Shown here piece by piece: positions 51,975-60,514 of a stretch of DNA of 64,000 bases (the first letter of the stretch is position 1; every line of letters begins with the position of its first letter). Position numbers and translations under genes: made by a program. The stretch lies in contig CALIAC010000011.1 in NCBI GenBank assembly GCA_938041555.1, positions 1 through 64,000 on the forward strand, given 5' to 3'. The stretch is from an uncultured Candidatus Saccharibacteria bacterium (lineage in GTDB: Bacteria > Patescibacteriota > Saccharimonadia > Saccharimonadales > Saccharimonadaceae). The notes under the pieces were generated by a model. That model was given only the letters and a program-made list of their open reading frames with translations. It did not search any database and was not told where the DNA came from.

Positions 51975-52649
51975 CTACCGGCGGTCGGCTTGGGTTGTGC
52001 CACCACGGACATCACCAGCAGCGATAATACGTTGGTACCCCTGCAGCGCAAAGAACAAGCACTCGGCTGCTACTGGGCACTCAGCACAGTCCTCACGCCG
52101 CTCGGGCTCTATCCGCTGCTTCGTCTCGGCATCAATGCACAGCGCCAAGCGAGCAAAAGCCTGCGGCGCAGGGATATGCCCAATATGTCGCCGCTCGGCC
52201 ATACACTGCTCCGCCCAGGCAATCCGTGCCTCGGGCGTATCATTAGTATGAACAGTATGATGCATAGCGCTCGTGAGCGTGGTGGACTGGCTCGGAAGGT
52301 CCGCCAGTGCAGACTCGTCCGTTAGTTGCTCGCGCTGCTTCGCCGTGAGGCCAGCACAGATCCCAACCGACACACCTTCTCTCACCGCATATGCCGCGCA
52401 GACGTCAATCACCGCACAACCAATGCAGCGCCGCAACGCCAGTGCCGTGTCTTCTGGTTTGCCGCTAAAATATTCTTCGCTCGTGGCCGGGCTACAGGCA
52501 GCATCGCGCATCCAGTCCTTTGGCAGTGGTGCGTCTCCCCGTTGCCGCGTCAATATACCAAGCCAAAACAACCGCGATGCAGGATCGCTTGGCACATAGC
52601 GTCGTAGTTGCTCTGGTCGTGATGGCTGTGCAGCTGGCTGCTCTTCCAT
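51975..52649 (-). CDS. Tandem (double-domain) WhiB-like protein
   Basis: The 224-aa protein holds two complete WhiB cysteine sets. Set 1: C52, C75, C78, C84 (RRCIGCAVIDVC) followed by EGVSVGICAGLTAKQREQL, matching the Wbl 'EGxWGGLTxxER' turn. Set 2: C171, C188, C191, C197 (EDCAECPVAAEC) followed by GDVRGGTT. Each could bind one 4Fe-4S cluster. A two-domain arrangement is unusual in this family, whose members are normally 80-130 aa with one domain. TGG-TACAAT lies 9 nt before the ATG (52647-52649), so it is probably leaderless; the much longer open frame is rejected. Confidence 0.85.
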   Translation of the reverse strand: MEEQPAAQPSRPEQLRRYVPSDPASRLFWLGILTRQRGDAPLPKDWMRDAACSPATSEEYFSGKPEDTALALRRCIGCAVIDVCAAYAVREGVSVGICAGLTAKQREQLTDESALADLPSQSTTLTSAMHHTVHTNDTPEARIAWAEQCMAERRHIGHIPAPQAFARLALCIDAETKQRIEPERREDCAECPVAAECLFFALQGYQRIIAAGDVRGGTTQADRR

Positions 52650-52658
52650 ACTATCTTT

Positions 52659-52667
52659 ATTGTACCA
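52659..52667 (-). promoter_or_regulatory. Extended -10 of the double-WhiB gene
   Basis: Minus-strand TGG-TACAAT; hexamer 9 nt from the ATG. Confidence 0.55.
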
Positions 52668-52700
52668 TTCCCCACGCTGCCAACCATAAACGTCATCATC

Positions 52701-52709
52701 TGCTATACT
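52701..52709 (+). promoter_or_regulatory. Leaderless-type extended -10 of the P-loop kinase gene
   Basis: TGC-TATACT; hexamer exactly 6 nt from the ATG at 52716. Confidence 0.7.
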
Positions 52710-52715
52710 AGAGAT

Positions 52716-53291
52716 ATGAATCATCCATCTCATCCGACGACAGTCCTTGCCTTCGTTGGCCTCTCGGGCGCAGGCAAGAGCGAGGCGGTCAACCATGTGG
52801 CGCGCCTTGGTATCCCCAAGGTCTACGCTGGTGGCATCCTCTACGACGAAATGCGCCGCCGCGGAATCGCTATCACCCCGCAATCACAAGCCGAATTTCG
52901 CAAAGCCTGGCGCGAAGAGGCTGGCAAAGACATCATCATTCGCACTGCTGCCGAGCAAATGCAGCGCCTTGCCGCCGCTGGGCAGCGCCACATTCTCTTT
53001 GACGGGCTCTACTCCTGGACGGAGTACAAGTACCTTACCCACCACTTCCCGGGTGAGCTCGTTGTGGCGGCCATCGTGGCACCCAAGCAGCTCCGTCACC
53101 GCCGCCTTGCTCAGCGGCCCGAGCGGCCCTTTACCGCACAGGAAGCGATCGCCCGCGACTGGTCGGAGATTGAGGATATTGAGAAGGGTGGCCCTATCGC
53201 CATTGCCGACCACTTCATCTCCAACAGCCACAATCTCACCGAGCTCCACCAGCAGGTCGACACCCTTTGCCGCGAGATTGGTTGGATGTAA
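52716..53291 (+). CDS. P-loop nucleotide kinase-like protein (dephospho-CoA kinase/UPF0200-like)
   Basis: The 191-aa protein has Walker A GLSGAGKSE (residues 14-22), a nucleotide-kinase lid and core pattern (KVYAGGILYDEMRRRG; HILFDGLYSWTEYKYL as the Walker B-like strand), and the element ARDWSEIEDIEKGGPIAIADHFISN, where the RD..E....G.....AD..I.N signature matches dephospho-CoA kinases and the archaeal UPF0200 group. The phosphoryl acceptor is unknown. It is the first plus-strand gene of a divergent pair with the double-WhiB gene, and it has a leaderless promoter. Confidence 0.85.
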   Translation: MNHPSHPTTVLAFVGLSGAGKSEAVNHVARLGIPKVYAGGILYDEMRRRGIAITPQSQAEFRKAWREEAGKDIIIRTAAEQMQRLAAAGQRHILFDGLYSWTEYKYLTHHFPGELVVAAIVAPKQLRHRRLAQRPERPFTAQEAIARDWSEIEDIEKGGPIAIADHFISNSHNLTELHQQVDTLCREIGWM

Positions 53292-53325
53292 AATACCCCA
53301 GTGGGGTATATAAATCATCAGATAA

Positions 53326-53354
53326 TTGACACAACACCCTTCCTCTGCTATAAT
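53326..53354 (+). promoter_or_regulatory. Consensus sigma-70 promoter
   Basis: TTGACA (53326-53331), a 17-bp spacer and TGC-TATAAT (53346-53354): a perfect match to the sigma-70 consensus, about 70 bp upstream of the Pro/Gln-rich membrane protein gene. This should be one of the strongest promoters in the window. Confidence 0.85.
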
Positions 53355-53420
53355 TCCCCCACAGATTACGTGTGCATAAGGCAAATGCACACTACGGTAA
53401 TAGCCTAATACGAGGAGTTT

Positions 53421-53873
53421 ATGAACAACCAGCCAACACCCCAGCAACCTGCTGCACCGCAGCCGCAGCCAGCACCGCAACCACAACCGGTGGCCCAGCC
53501 GCAGCCGCAGCCGCAACAGACATATCAATATCAACAACCCTACCAGCAGCCAGTTGCGCCAGTGCCACAGCCAGCTATTCAGCCACAGCCAACACCATAT
53601 GCCTATCCCGTTCGTTATGATAACCCTGGTGAAACACTGGGTGTCATTGGATGCGTCTTGAGCTTCTTTGGTATCTCTATCGGTGGTATTCTCCTTGGCA
53701 TTATTTCGCGCAATAAGTCTAAGGAAGCCGGTATGTCTACAACGTGGGGTAACGTTAGTCTGGGCTGGGGCATCTTTGGGTCAGTCTGCTGGTGTCTTAT
53801 CTGGCTTTTCTGGATACTTGTGTTTGTTGGTGTATTGTCCAAGCCATCTTGGTGGTACTATTATTACTACTAA
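53421..53873 (+). CDS. Pro/Gln-rich-tailed membrane protein (DUF4190-like)
   Basis: The 150-aa protein has a cytoplasmic tail of about 70 residues made almost only of Pro, Gln, Ala and Tyr, followed by two membrane helices (VIGCVLSFFGISIGGILLGIIS, then GWGIFGSVCWCLIWLFWILVFVGV) joined by the RNKSKEAGMSTTW loop. The helix-loop-helix with G-I-x-LG resembles DUF4190/'TM2-like' proteins. It ends with a string of Tyr. GAGGAGTTT precedes the ATG. It has a consensus promoter and its own terminator, so it should be abundant. Function unknown. Confidence 0.85.
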   Translation: MNNQPTPQQPAAPQPQPAPQPQPVAQPQPQPQQTYQYQQPYQQPVAPVPQPAIQPQPTPYAYPVRYDNPGETLGVIGCVLSFFGISIGGILLGIISRNKSKEAGMSTTWGNVSLGWGIFGSVCWCLIWLFWILVFVGVLSKPSWWYYYYY

Positions 53874-53888
53874 GCCACTTTCTTCGAT

Positions 53889-53922
53889 ATAAAAATACCC
53901 AGCATACTACTGGGTATTTTTA
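53889..53922 (+). terminator. Terminator after the DUF4190-like gene
   Basis: Stem AAAAATACCCAG / CTGGGTATTTTT with a 7-nt loop. T-runs on both sides could also stop transcription from the other strand. Confidence 0.9.
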
Positions 53923-54173
53923 TGTAAAGTATTTTGGGAGTACCTTCTGCATTTTTAGGGCTTTCGTATTCACCCCTCTACAATCATGATCTCTATTTCT
54001 CGGTAGCGATAGTAGGAGTGGGTATTCGAGAGGTTTGTGCCCTCACAGCAAAGTAAATAGCCATTATTATACAGAAGCTTCACCAAAAAACCATACAGTA
54101 ACGACTTTTGCAAGCAATTTATCCAAAAAATCGACATACATACTGTATGCCGATTATTCTCGTGCACTACGCC

Positions 54174-55199
54174 CTACTGCTGCAAATACTCGTACAGCTT
54201 CTTGGCGTCCTTGTGCTTGCGCAGCTTTGCCAGAGCCTTGGCCTCAATCTGACGGATGCGCTCGCGCGTCACGGCAAACTCCTGCCCAACTTCCTCCAGC
54301 GTGTGGCTCTTGCCATTCTCTAGACCAAAGCGCATTTTGATAATCTTCTGCTCGCGGTCGCTCAAGGTCGAGAGAATATCTTGCACCTGCTCCTTGAGAA
54401 GCTGGTTGGAGGCCGACTCTTCAGGGCTGACCGTATCTTCATCCTCAATAAAGTCCCCCAGCACCGACTCCTCCGAGTCGTCGCCATCGCGCCCCACACC
54501 AGCGTCCAGGCTGCTGATGTCTTGCTTAATCTTCATCACATATTCGACCTTATCCGGCTCCATATCGAGCTCTTTGGCAAGCTCGGTAATAGTTGGCTCG
54601 CGGTTGAGGTCTTGGGTCAGGCGGCGCTGAGTGCGCAGCAGCTTGTTAATCGTCTCCACCATGTGGACAGGAATACGAATAGTGCGCGCTTGGTCGGCAA
54701 TCGCCCGGGTAATCGCCTGGCGAATCCACCAAGTGGCATAGGTGCTAAACTTAAAGCCCTTATCTGGGTCAAACTTCTCTACCGCCCGTAGTAGCCCGGT
54801 GTGCCCTTCCTGGATAAGATCGAGAAAATCAAGGCCACGACCACTATACCGCTTGGCAATGCTTACCACCAGGCGCATATTAGCCTCGGCCATTTTGTCT
54901 TTGGCGCGCTTATCGCCCTGCTTAATCCGGTAGGCTAGGTCTACCTCTTCGTCAGCACTCAGCAGCGGGATCTTACCAATCTCGCGCAGGTGCAGCCGCA
55001 CCGAGTCGTCGCTAATATCATCAAAGTATTGGTTGCTGTTGAGAATCTCCTCCGGCGTATCTTCTTCCTCAAGTGCCGCGAGGTCGGGCTCCATATCGTC
55101 GACGGCTGGATCCATCATCGGTGGCTGGGCATCGGGTGGCGCTGCCTGAGCTGTGGTTGCTGGTTTTTTTTGCTTGGTATCCTTATCGTCGGTTGCCAC
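54174..55199 (-). CDS. rpoD: Primary sigma factor (sigma-70/RpoD/SigA)
   Basis: The 341-aa protein has a short acidic N-terminus, region 1.2 ([21 protein letters not shown]), region 2 ([59 protein letters not shown]), region 3 ([26 protein letters not shown]) and region 4 with the -35 helix-turn-helix ([25 protein letters not shown]). It lacks region 1.1 and the non-conserved insert, as in small SigA-type housekeeping factors. Its start overlaps the dnaG stop by 17 nt, preserving the ancient dnaG-rpoD operon. Wbl proteins act on region 4 of such factors, so the neighbouring WhiB-like proteins are plausible partners. Confidence 0.96.
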   Translation of the reverse strand: MATDDKDTKQKKPATTAQAAPPDAQPPMMDPAVDDMEPDLAALEEEDTPEEILNSNQYFDDISDDSVRLHLREIGKIPLLSADEEVDLAYRIKQGDKRAKDKMAEANMRLVVSIAKRYSGRGLDFLDLIQEGHTGLLRAVEKFDPDKGFKFSTYATWWIRQAITRAIADQARTIRIPVHMVETINKLLRTQRRLTQDLNREPTITELAKELDMEPDKVEYVMKIKQDISSLDAGVGRDGDDSEESVLGDFIEDEDTVSPEESASNQLLKEQVQDILSTLSDREQKIIKMRFGLENGKSHTLEEVGQEFAVTRERIRQIEAKALAKLRKHKDAKKLYEYLQQ

Positions 55200-56931
55200 G
55201 CGCTATCTCCTTGATTAATTGGTTCAGTTGCTCGCGCAAAGCGGCGGCGGCAGTCGTATCGCCGCTCTCTTCTGCTTGGCGCAGTTGGGTGATGAGATGA
55301 TGTTTGTGTTGCTGCTTGTGTTCGGTTTCGATTTGCCGCAAAAGCCGGGCGGTCTCGTAGTAGCGATCGGTCTCGCTCCACGCACTATACTGATCGTCAG
55401 CATACGCTCGTGTCATTGTAATATACTCATCAAAATTTTGCAATGGCGGCGGCGTACTCTTCAGAGGCTGCCCATGGTGCGCCGCATAGTACTGAGCCAA
55501 AGCCTGGCGTGCTTCCCCTGCGAAGAGCTGTGGGTCAACTCGCCTAAACAACTCCTGGCTCGGCCCATCGAGCATCGCCAGCGCAAGCGCATTATTTTGC
55601 AAGAGGTAAGGATTCTTTCGAGCAGTTTTTTTGACCTTGACGGCCTTGCGGATGGGTGCGGACGGTGCGGTTTGCTGCGCCTTGGCCTGCACAGCCTGGA
55701 CACTTGAGCCCACCGTTTGAGCAATCTGCCGCTGGTAGTGCTCGCGCTCCACCGGGTCGCCCAAGCGATTAACAAGCGCCAGCCCAACCGTCGTAAACTG
55801 CCGCTTACCCGCTGCCGTGGTAAGATCGAGCTGCTGCCGATACTGCGCCAGGAGCCAATCCACTGCTGGCTGGGCCGCTGCAATCGCCTGCTGCCAGGCC
55901 GCTACCCCCTGCTGCTGGATGAGTTCATCGGGGTCTTTTGCCTCCGCCGGCAGCGACACCACCTTCAGCTCCACCCCCGCTTGGGCAGCCAGGCCAATCG
56001 CTCGCTCTGTGGCAGCCTGCCCGGCTTTATCACCATCAAAACTCAACCGGATATCGCCCGCCAGCCGCTTGAGCGCCCGAATATGCTGCTCCGTCATAGC
56101 AGTGCCCGCCGTCGCTACCACCGCTGCTTCGCCCGCCTGATGGCTACTTATCACATCCATATTACCCTCGACAATCACCGCGTAGCCCTGGGCCCGAATC
56201 GCCTGCTTGGCCTGCATCAAGCCAAAGACATGCCGACCTTTATCATAGAGCAGCGTCTGGGGCGTATTGAGGTATTTTGGTGCATTGGGCACATCAGCAA
56301 TCAAGCGCGCTGTAAAACCAATCACCTGCCCACTCGCATCCATTAATGGCACCATCATCCGCCCACGAAAGAGATCGCCATCGTAGCGGTTCACCAAGCC
56401 CACCTCGCGCAGCTCTGCCAGCGAAAAGCCTTTTTTCTTAAGATACGTTACCAGAGCCTGACCATCACGCGGCGCATAGCCAATCTGAAACTGCTGGACA
56501 ATCGCCTTGCTCAGCCGCCGCGTCCGAAACACATACGCCAGTGCATCCTGGCTCCGCACCAAGCAATGCTGATAAAAATTCGCCGCTAGCCGATGCGCCT
56601 CAAGGAGCCGCTGCTTGCGCCGCGCCAGGTCGCGATTACCCTTTTGCTCATACAGCGAAAGATCCACCCCCGCCTTGCGCGCCAGCAATTCCAGCGCCTG
56701 GCGAAAGTCCAGCCCCTCTACCTCCATAATAAAGCTAAAGACATCGCCGCCTCGCCCGCTACTAAAGTCGTGCCAAATATTCTTCTCCGGGCTCACAAAA
56801 AAGCTCGGCGTCCGCTCACTGGTAAAAGGGCTCAAGCCTTTGTAGCTCCTCCCCGCCCGCTTGAGCTGCACATATTCGCCCACCACATCCTCTATATTCA
56901 AGCGTGCCCGCACCTCTTCTTTGGCATCCAT
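55183..56931 (-). CDS. dnaG: DNA primase with a zinc-binding domain lacking all zinc ligands
   Basis: Makes RNA primers for replication. The 582-aa protein has the N-terminal CHC2-type domain (about 25-90), the RNA polymerase/Toprim domain ([42 protein letters not shown], the metal-binding Asp pair) and a C-terminal helicase-binding region. In the CHC2 domain the four zinc ligands are replaced: the Cys, His, Cys, Cys expected at 34, 37, 55 and 58 are Ser, Thr, Asp and Ser ([19 protein letters not shown]), while the rest of the motif is kept. ATG 56929-56931 has TATACT exactly 6 nt upstream: leaderless. rpoD follows with overlap. Confidence 0.95.
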   Translation of the reverse strand: MDAKEEVRARLNIEDVVGEYVQLKRAGRSYKGLSPFTSERTPSFFVSPEKNIWHDFSSGRGGDVFSFIMEVEGLDFRQALELLARKAGVDLSLYEQKGNRDLARRKQRLLEAHRLAANFYQHCLVRSQDALAYVFRTRRLSKAIVQQFQIGYAPRDGQALVTYLKKKGFSLAELREVGLVNRYDGDLFRGRMMVPLMDASGQVIGFTARLIADVPNAPKYLNTPQTLLYDKGRHVFGLMQAKQAIRAQGYAVIVEGNMDVISSHQAGEAAVVATAGTAMTEQHIRALKRLAGDIRLSFDGDKAGQAATERAIGLAAQAGVELKVVSLPAEAKDPDELIQQQGVAAWQQAIAAAQPAVDWLLAQYRQQLDLTTAAGKRQFTTVGLALVNRLGDPVEREHYQRQIAQTVGSSVQAVQAKAQQTAPSAPIRKAVKVKKTARKNPYLLQNNALALAMLDGPSQELFRRVDPQLFAGEARQALAQYYAAHHGQPLKSTPPPLQNFDEYITMTRAYADDQYSAWSETDRYYETARLLRQIETEHKQQHKHHLITQLRQAEESGDTTAAAALREQLNQLIKEIARGNRR

Positions 56932-56937
56932 AGGTAT

Positions 56938-56943
56938 AGTATA
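56938..56943 (-). promoter_or_regulatory. Leaderless-type -10 of dnaG-rpoD
   Basis: Minus-strand TATACT, exactly 6 nt before the dnaG ATG; a TGC lies two bases further upstream. Confidence 0.65.
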
Positions 56944-57255
56944 GCGCATATGGCATAGGCCAATCGAACTGTGTTTGCCCTCCTTTACTATTCATCCCCT
57001 CACCGGGCTTGCTGCATCCACACCACACTAGGCCTTGTCAGCACGCTAGTTGCATCACGTATCTTTAATGAGCTAAAAAACTTTGTGTGGTATAGAAAAT
57101 ACACCCGTCTCTTACTACAAAACATGAGATATTTTTATATAGTCTATAGGGGTATAGAGTATATAGTATAGAGGGGTATATACTATGCATACTTCATCAA
57201 TCTGACCTCTGTTAGAGATTATGCTCTTTACCTCTGTTAGTGGTTGTGTTTAAAT

Positions 57256-57263
57256 GGTATTAT
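57256..57263 (+). promoter_or_regulatory. Leaderless-type -10 of the 384-aa membrane protein gene
   Basis: TGG-TATTAT region; hexamer 57258-57263 is 7 nt from the ATG at 57271. Confidence 0.5.
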
Positions 57264-57270
57264 AGTAACT

Positions 57271-58425
57271 ATGAATCCACAGCAACCATACACTCCCCAA
57301 CCGAATGGTTCGGCACCGCAGCCCGAGCAACAGCCCCCGCAGCCCAATGCGCCGGCAGCTGCTCCGTATGTCCCCTATTATGCTACCCAAGCGGCGTCAC
57401 ACGGTGCGCAGGATTATGGCTATGGTGCATATAATCCGGCAACGCAGAGCCAGCCAACGCAGCCACCGTATCAAGAGCAGCCCACTCCTTCATCGCCGCA
57501 GCCTCAGGCTACGCCCTACCAGCCGTATCAGCAGCAGCCACACGACCAACCAGCCAGCCAACCAGCCGCGAGCTATGGCGCAGGCCAGTCATATCACTAC
57601 GCGCCGCAGCCCGAGCAACAGCCAGCCGCAGCGCCCCACCCAACCAATCCACAAACCAGCACAGACACGCCACATGGCTACGCCAATGCTGATGCCTACC
57701 CAGGCCCCGGCCAACCCTACCAGCCACAATCGGGCGGCTACAATGGCCAGGCCTATGCCAACCCGCAGCAGCCGCTTGGCGCTACTGCCATGGCTGCTAC
57801 CGGAGCAGACCTTGGCGCAGCAAGCGAGCCAGACACCTCCTTCCCGGTGGATTACCTCAATGAGATTGCACCCAAGCAGCAGCCAGTGCAGATTAACCGC
57901 TTTGCGGTGTTTGGGCTGATCGGCGGCGTACTCTTGCTCGCCTTTGCCATTATCATGATGATGGTCAACAGCCAGCCCAACTACACCAAGCAAGCCCAGA
58001 GTACCCTAGCCCGCATCGAGACCTTGCAGGCAGCCACCAAGGAGCAGCAATCACGCCTAACAGAAAATGAACTCTCGAGTATGAACACCACACTCACCAC
58101 CTCGCTTGGTAGCATGGGGACAGAGCTCAAGTCGTCGCTCAAGGATGCGAAGATCAAGACCGAGCTCCTAGGCGACGCCAAAAAGACCGAAAAAGCCTAC
58201 TCCGACAAACTCTCCAAAACGCTCGAAGACGCTTATCTCACTGGCTCGCTCGACCGCGTCTACGCACGCGAAATGAGCTACCAGCTGTCCATCCTCAAGA
58301 GCTACCTCCAGAAGCTCAAAACCGCCAGTGGCAACCGCAAAGCCATTGCCGACTACGTCGCCACCAACAGCAAAACACTCGACGCCGCTACCAAGTCATT
58401 CAGCAACTTTACCTCAACGAAGTAG
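57271..58425 (+). CDS. Membrane protein with Pro/Gln/Ala-rich cytoplasmic tail and external helical domain
   Basis: The 384-aa protein has a tail of about 210 residues rich in Pro, Gln, Ala and Tyr with irregular repeats (QPYQPQ, PEQQP), one membrane helix (FAVFGLIGGVLLLAFAIIMMMV, about 215-237) and an external helical domain of about 145 residues (TLARIETLQAATKEQQSRLTENELSSMNTTLTTSLGSM; SYQLSILKSYLQKLKTASG) without Cys. It is the same architecture as the protein at 26500-27564. It has a leaderless promoter and its own terminator. Function unknown. Confidence 0.85.
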   Translation: MNPQQPYTPQPNGSAPQPEQQPPQPNAPAAAPYVPYYATQAASHGAQDYGYGAYNPATQSQPTQPPYQEQPTPSSPQPQATPYQPYQQQPHDQPASQPAASYGAGQSYHYAPQPEQQPAAAPHPTNPQTSTDTPHGYANADAYPGPGQPYQPQSGGYNGQAYANPQQPLGATAMAATGADLGAASEPDTSFPVDYLNEIAPKQQPVQINRFAVFGLIGGVLLLAFAIIMMMVNSQPNYTKQAQSTLARIETLQAATKEQQSRLTENELSSMNTTLTTSLGSMGTELKSSLKDAKIKTELLGDAKKTEKAYSDKLSKTLEDAYLTGSLDRVYAREMSYQLSILKSYLQKLKTASGNRKAIADYVATNSKTLDAATKSFSNFTSTK

Positions 58426-58450
58426 CGACGCGTACTTTCACCCTATCGAC

Positions 58451-58477
58451 AAAGCTCGCCTCTCTGGCGGGCTTTTT
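58451..58477 (+). terminator. Terminator after the 384-aa membrane protein gene
   Basis: Stem AAAGCTCGCC / GGCGGGCTTT (one G-T pair) with a 5-nt loop, then TTTT. Confidence 0.85.
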
Positions 58478-58745
58478 GCTGTATTAGGTATTCTGTTTGT
58501 ATATAACTTTACGGAGCGGTTTTTTCTCCGCAGGACACTGGATGATGCTGGTGTTTTATATGTGCCGATTGTCACGTTTCTCTAGCCGCTCTTCTTTGGG
58601 CTATTAAAATTTAAATACGAGAAGCCCCGCAGCGCTAATTCTCTTCTGTTATTCCATTTAGTAGGGTGTATTTTAGGTATCAGAAGGTCGAAGTTTGGGA
58701 GTAGCCAGTAGCCGCATTTTACAGTGTTTTATCGAAACGTACGTC
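58478..58745. other. Intergenic stretch without a gene
   Basis: No supported gene. A small CGGAG...CTCCG hairpin (about 58514-58532) encloses a T-run. Confidence 0.5.
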
Positions 58746-59087
58746 CTACTCCGTCACCAGCCGGTAGCTGAGCCGCGCCAGGTCGATCACTTCATCATCA
58801 CTCAGCTGGCCGCTACAAATAACGGTAATCCAATGCTTTTTATTGAGGTGATAGCCTGGCTGGACCGACTCATACCGTTCGCGCAAAGTACGGGCAAGCT
58901 GCGGGTCGCATTTGAGGCTGACGCGCAGTGGCTGCGACCCTTCGGCAACCAGCGCAAACATCTTCTCCTGTTGGCCAGGCACGTCCTTGTGCCCTACCTT
59001 GTACACCGCGATGCCTTCCCCAAAGGGATAGTCGAGCCACGCCCCGGGCAGGCTGAGCAAAAATTCTTCGAGCTGCTTGTGTGTCAT
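58746..59087 (-). CDS. MmcQ/YjbR family protein
   Basis: The 113-aa protein is of the YjbR/MmcQ family (CyaY-like fold, DNA-binding-like), a small cytoplasmic protein of unclear role. It shows MTHKQLEEFLLSLPGAWLDYPFGEGIAVYKVGHK, KMFALVAEGSQPLRVSLKCDPQLARTLRERYESVQPGYHLNKKHWITVICSG and LSYRLV, matching the family's P.......PFG....vfkv..K.F......LK..P.....LR......PGYHM.K.HW pattern. Normal length. TATTAT lies 6 nt before the ATG with no Shine-Dalgarno: leaderless. Confidence 0.92.
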   Translation of the reverse strand: MTHKQLEEFLLSLPGAWLDYPFGEGIAVYKVGHKDVPGQQEKMFALVAEGSQPLRVSLKCDPQLARTLRERYESVQPGYHLNKKHWITVICSGQLSDDEVIDLARLSYRLVTE

Positions 59088-59093
59088 AGCACT

Positions 59094-59099
59094 ATAATA
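59094..59099 (-). promoter_or_regulatory. Leaderless-type -10 of the MmcQ/YjbR gene
   Basis: Minus-strand TATTAT, 6 nt before the ATG at 59085-59087. It overlaps the very end of the corA gene. Confidence 0.5.
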
Positions 59100-59963
59100 C
59101 TACAACCACTTATGCCGCACAAAATACCCCACCATCGCCAGCGGTATGAGAACAATCAGGCCGATCATCAGCCAGAAGGCGACATCACTGCGAAACGGCA
59201 ACTGCACGAAATTCATCCCGCCTAGGCCCGTCAAGAACGAGACCGGCATAAAGACGGTGGCAACCAAGGTGAGGCGCTTCATCACATCGTTCATGCGGTT
59301 AGATACCACCGAGAGGTACATATCGAGCGCGCTGGTGAGAAGGTCGCGCATCGTATCGATAAGCTCGTGGACGCGCCAGGCGTAGTCGTAGCTATCGCGC
59401 ACATACACCGCGCATTTTTTATCAAACAAGGCATAGCGGCCGTTACTGAGACCATTGAGCACATTCATCAAAGGGAGCACCACCTTACGCAGATCAGCCA
59501 GCTGACGCTTGTACACAAAGAGTTGCTGGAGCTGCCGATTATCTGGAGTGCGAATCATCGTATCCTCCAGCTGGTCGGTCACATCGTCGATATGATTAAG
59601 CAAGGGCATAAATTGCTCAATAGAAAACTGGGCAATAGTAGCCAGAATAAGCGATGGCGTCTTGCTACTAGGCCGCAGCGCGGTAATGCGCTGAACGAGC
59701 TCATCGTCTAGCTCACCCTGGTGCAGCGTAATAATCTCGGTTTTACTGAGTAAAATGGTAATGGTGTGGTACTTCACATTGTGCCGACTGACGTATGGTA
59801 TATCCAGCGTCAGCAGCAGCCACGCCTCCCCTTCTATCGCCTGCGGCAGCCAGCGATGCTCGCGCACCATGCGGGCCTGCAGCTCAGGCAGGTGCAGTTC
59901 GCTTAGCAGCGCCCGTCGCTGCTCAATTGTGTCAATCGTAATATCGCGCCACAGCTCGGACAT
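59100..59963 (-). CDS. corA: CorA-family divalent-cation transporter
   Basis: Channel for Mg2+ (or Co2+/Ni2+). The 287-aa protein has a cytoplasmic alpha/beta N-terminus (1-120), long helices (about 130-225, including the stalk RMNDVMKRLTLVATVFMPVSFLTG) and two C-terminal membrane helices joined by the GMN selectivity motif (GLGGMNFVQLPF). The usual YGMNF is GGMNF here. The ATG shares a base with the orn stop (TGATG), so the two genes are translationally coupled. Confidence 0.93.
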   Translation of the reverse strand: MSELWRDITIDTIEQRRALLSELHLPELQARMVREHRWLPQAIEGEAWLLLTLDIPYVSRHNVKYHTITILLSKTEIITLHQGELDDELVQRITALRPSSKTPSLILATIAQFSIEQFMPLLNHIDDVTDQLEDTMIRTPDNRQLQQLFVYKRQLADLRKVVLPLMNVLNGLSNGRYALFDKKCAVYVRDSYDYAWRVHELIDTMRDLLTSALDMYLSVVSNRMNDVMKRLTLVATVFMPVSFLTGLGGMNFVQLPFRSDVAFWLMIGLIVLIPLAMVGYFVRHKWL

Positions 59964-60514
59964 CACAGAGCGACCTTTTGGAGATAATAGCGCAGCTCCA
60001 TAATACTACCACGAATATCCTCCAGCGCGCGGTGATCTTCTGGCTTGGCAAATTTCTTGCCGTATTTGCCCTCCATCACCACCTTCCAGGCGCTTACATC
60101 GAGCATGCGGTAGTGCAAACGCTGCGCCAGCTGCGGCCACCAGTGGTCGATAAAGCGGCGATCTTGGTGGATGGAGTTTCCCGCGAGCAATATCCGCCCC
60201 TCGCCAGCACACTGCTTATCACAAAACGCCAGCAGCTCCTGCTCGACCTCTGCTAGTGGCTTGCCCTGAGCATTCTGCTCCTCGAGCCCACGCCGCGCTA
60301 CCGGGTGCTGATCCCAAAAGCTGGCGTTGCCATCGAGGAGGCGTTTGAGCTTGGCTTCGTCGTGACGCACTACCCCTTCGTACGTTGCAATCTCAGCGAA
60401 GTCCCAATCCGTCACAATCGCTGCCACCTCTAGTATCTCATCTGTAGTAGGGTCCAGCCCCGTCATCTCAAGGTCTACCCACAAAATCCGTTTTGGTTTG
60501 AAGCTTGGTTTCAT
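59963..60514 (-). CDS. orn: Oligoribonuclease
   Basis: DEDDh 3'-5' exonuclease that finishes RNA decay by removing 2-5 nt oligoribonucleotides. The 183-aa protein has WVDLEMTGLD (D14, E16), LAGNSIHQDRRFIDHWWPQL (third acid), YRMLDVSAWK and the final HRALEDIRGSIMELRYY (catalytic His and Asp), all in family order and at normal length. TATACT lies exactly 6 nt before the ATG (60512-60514): leaderless. First gene of an orn-corA operon. Confidence 0.97.
   Translation of the reverse strand: MKPSFKPKRILWVDLEMTGLDPTTDEILEVAAIVTDWDFAEIATYEGVVRHDEAKLKRLLDGNASFWDQHPVARRGLEEQNAQGKPLAEVEQELLAFCDKQCAGEGRILLAGNSIHQDRRFIDHWWPQLAQRLHYRMLDVSAWKVVMEGKYGKKFAKPEDHRALEDIRGSIMELRYYLQKVAL

Larger units (their letters stand above)
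56932..57270. other. Divergent intergenic region with repeated short motifs
   Basis: No gene. It contains GGGGTATA twice (57149-57156 and 57173-57180, 24 bp apart) in a stretch made of TATAG/TATAC words, and two copies of ACCTCTGTTA (57205-57214, 57230-57239, 25 bp apart) just upstream of the next plus-strand promoter. Confidence 0.6.
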
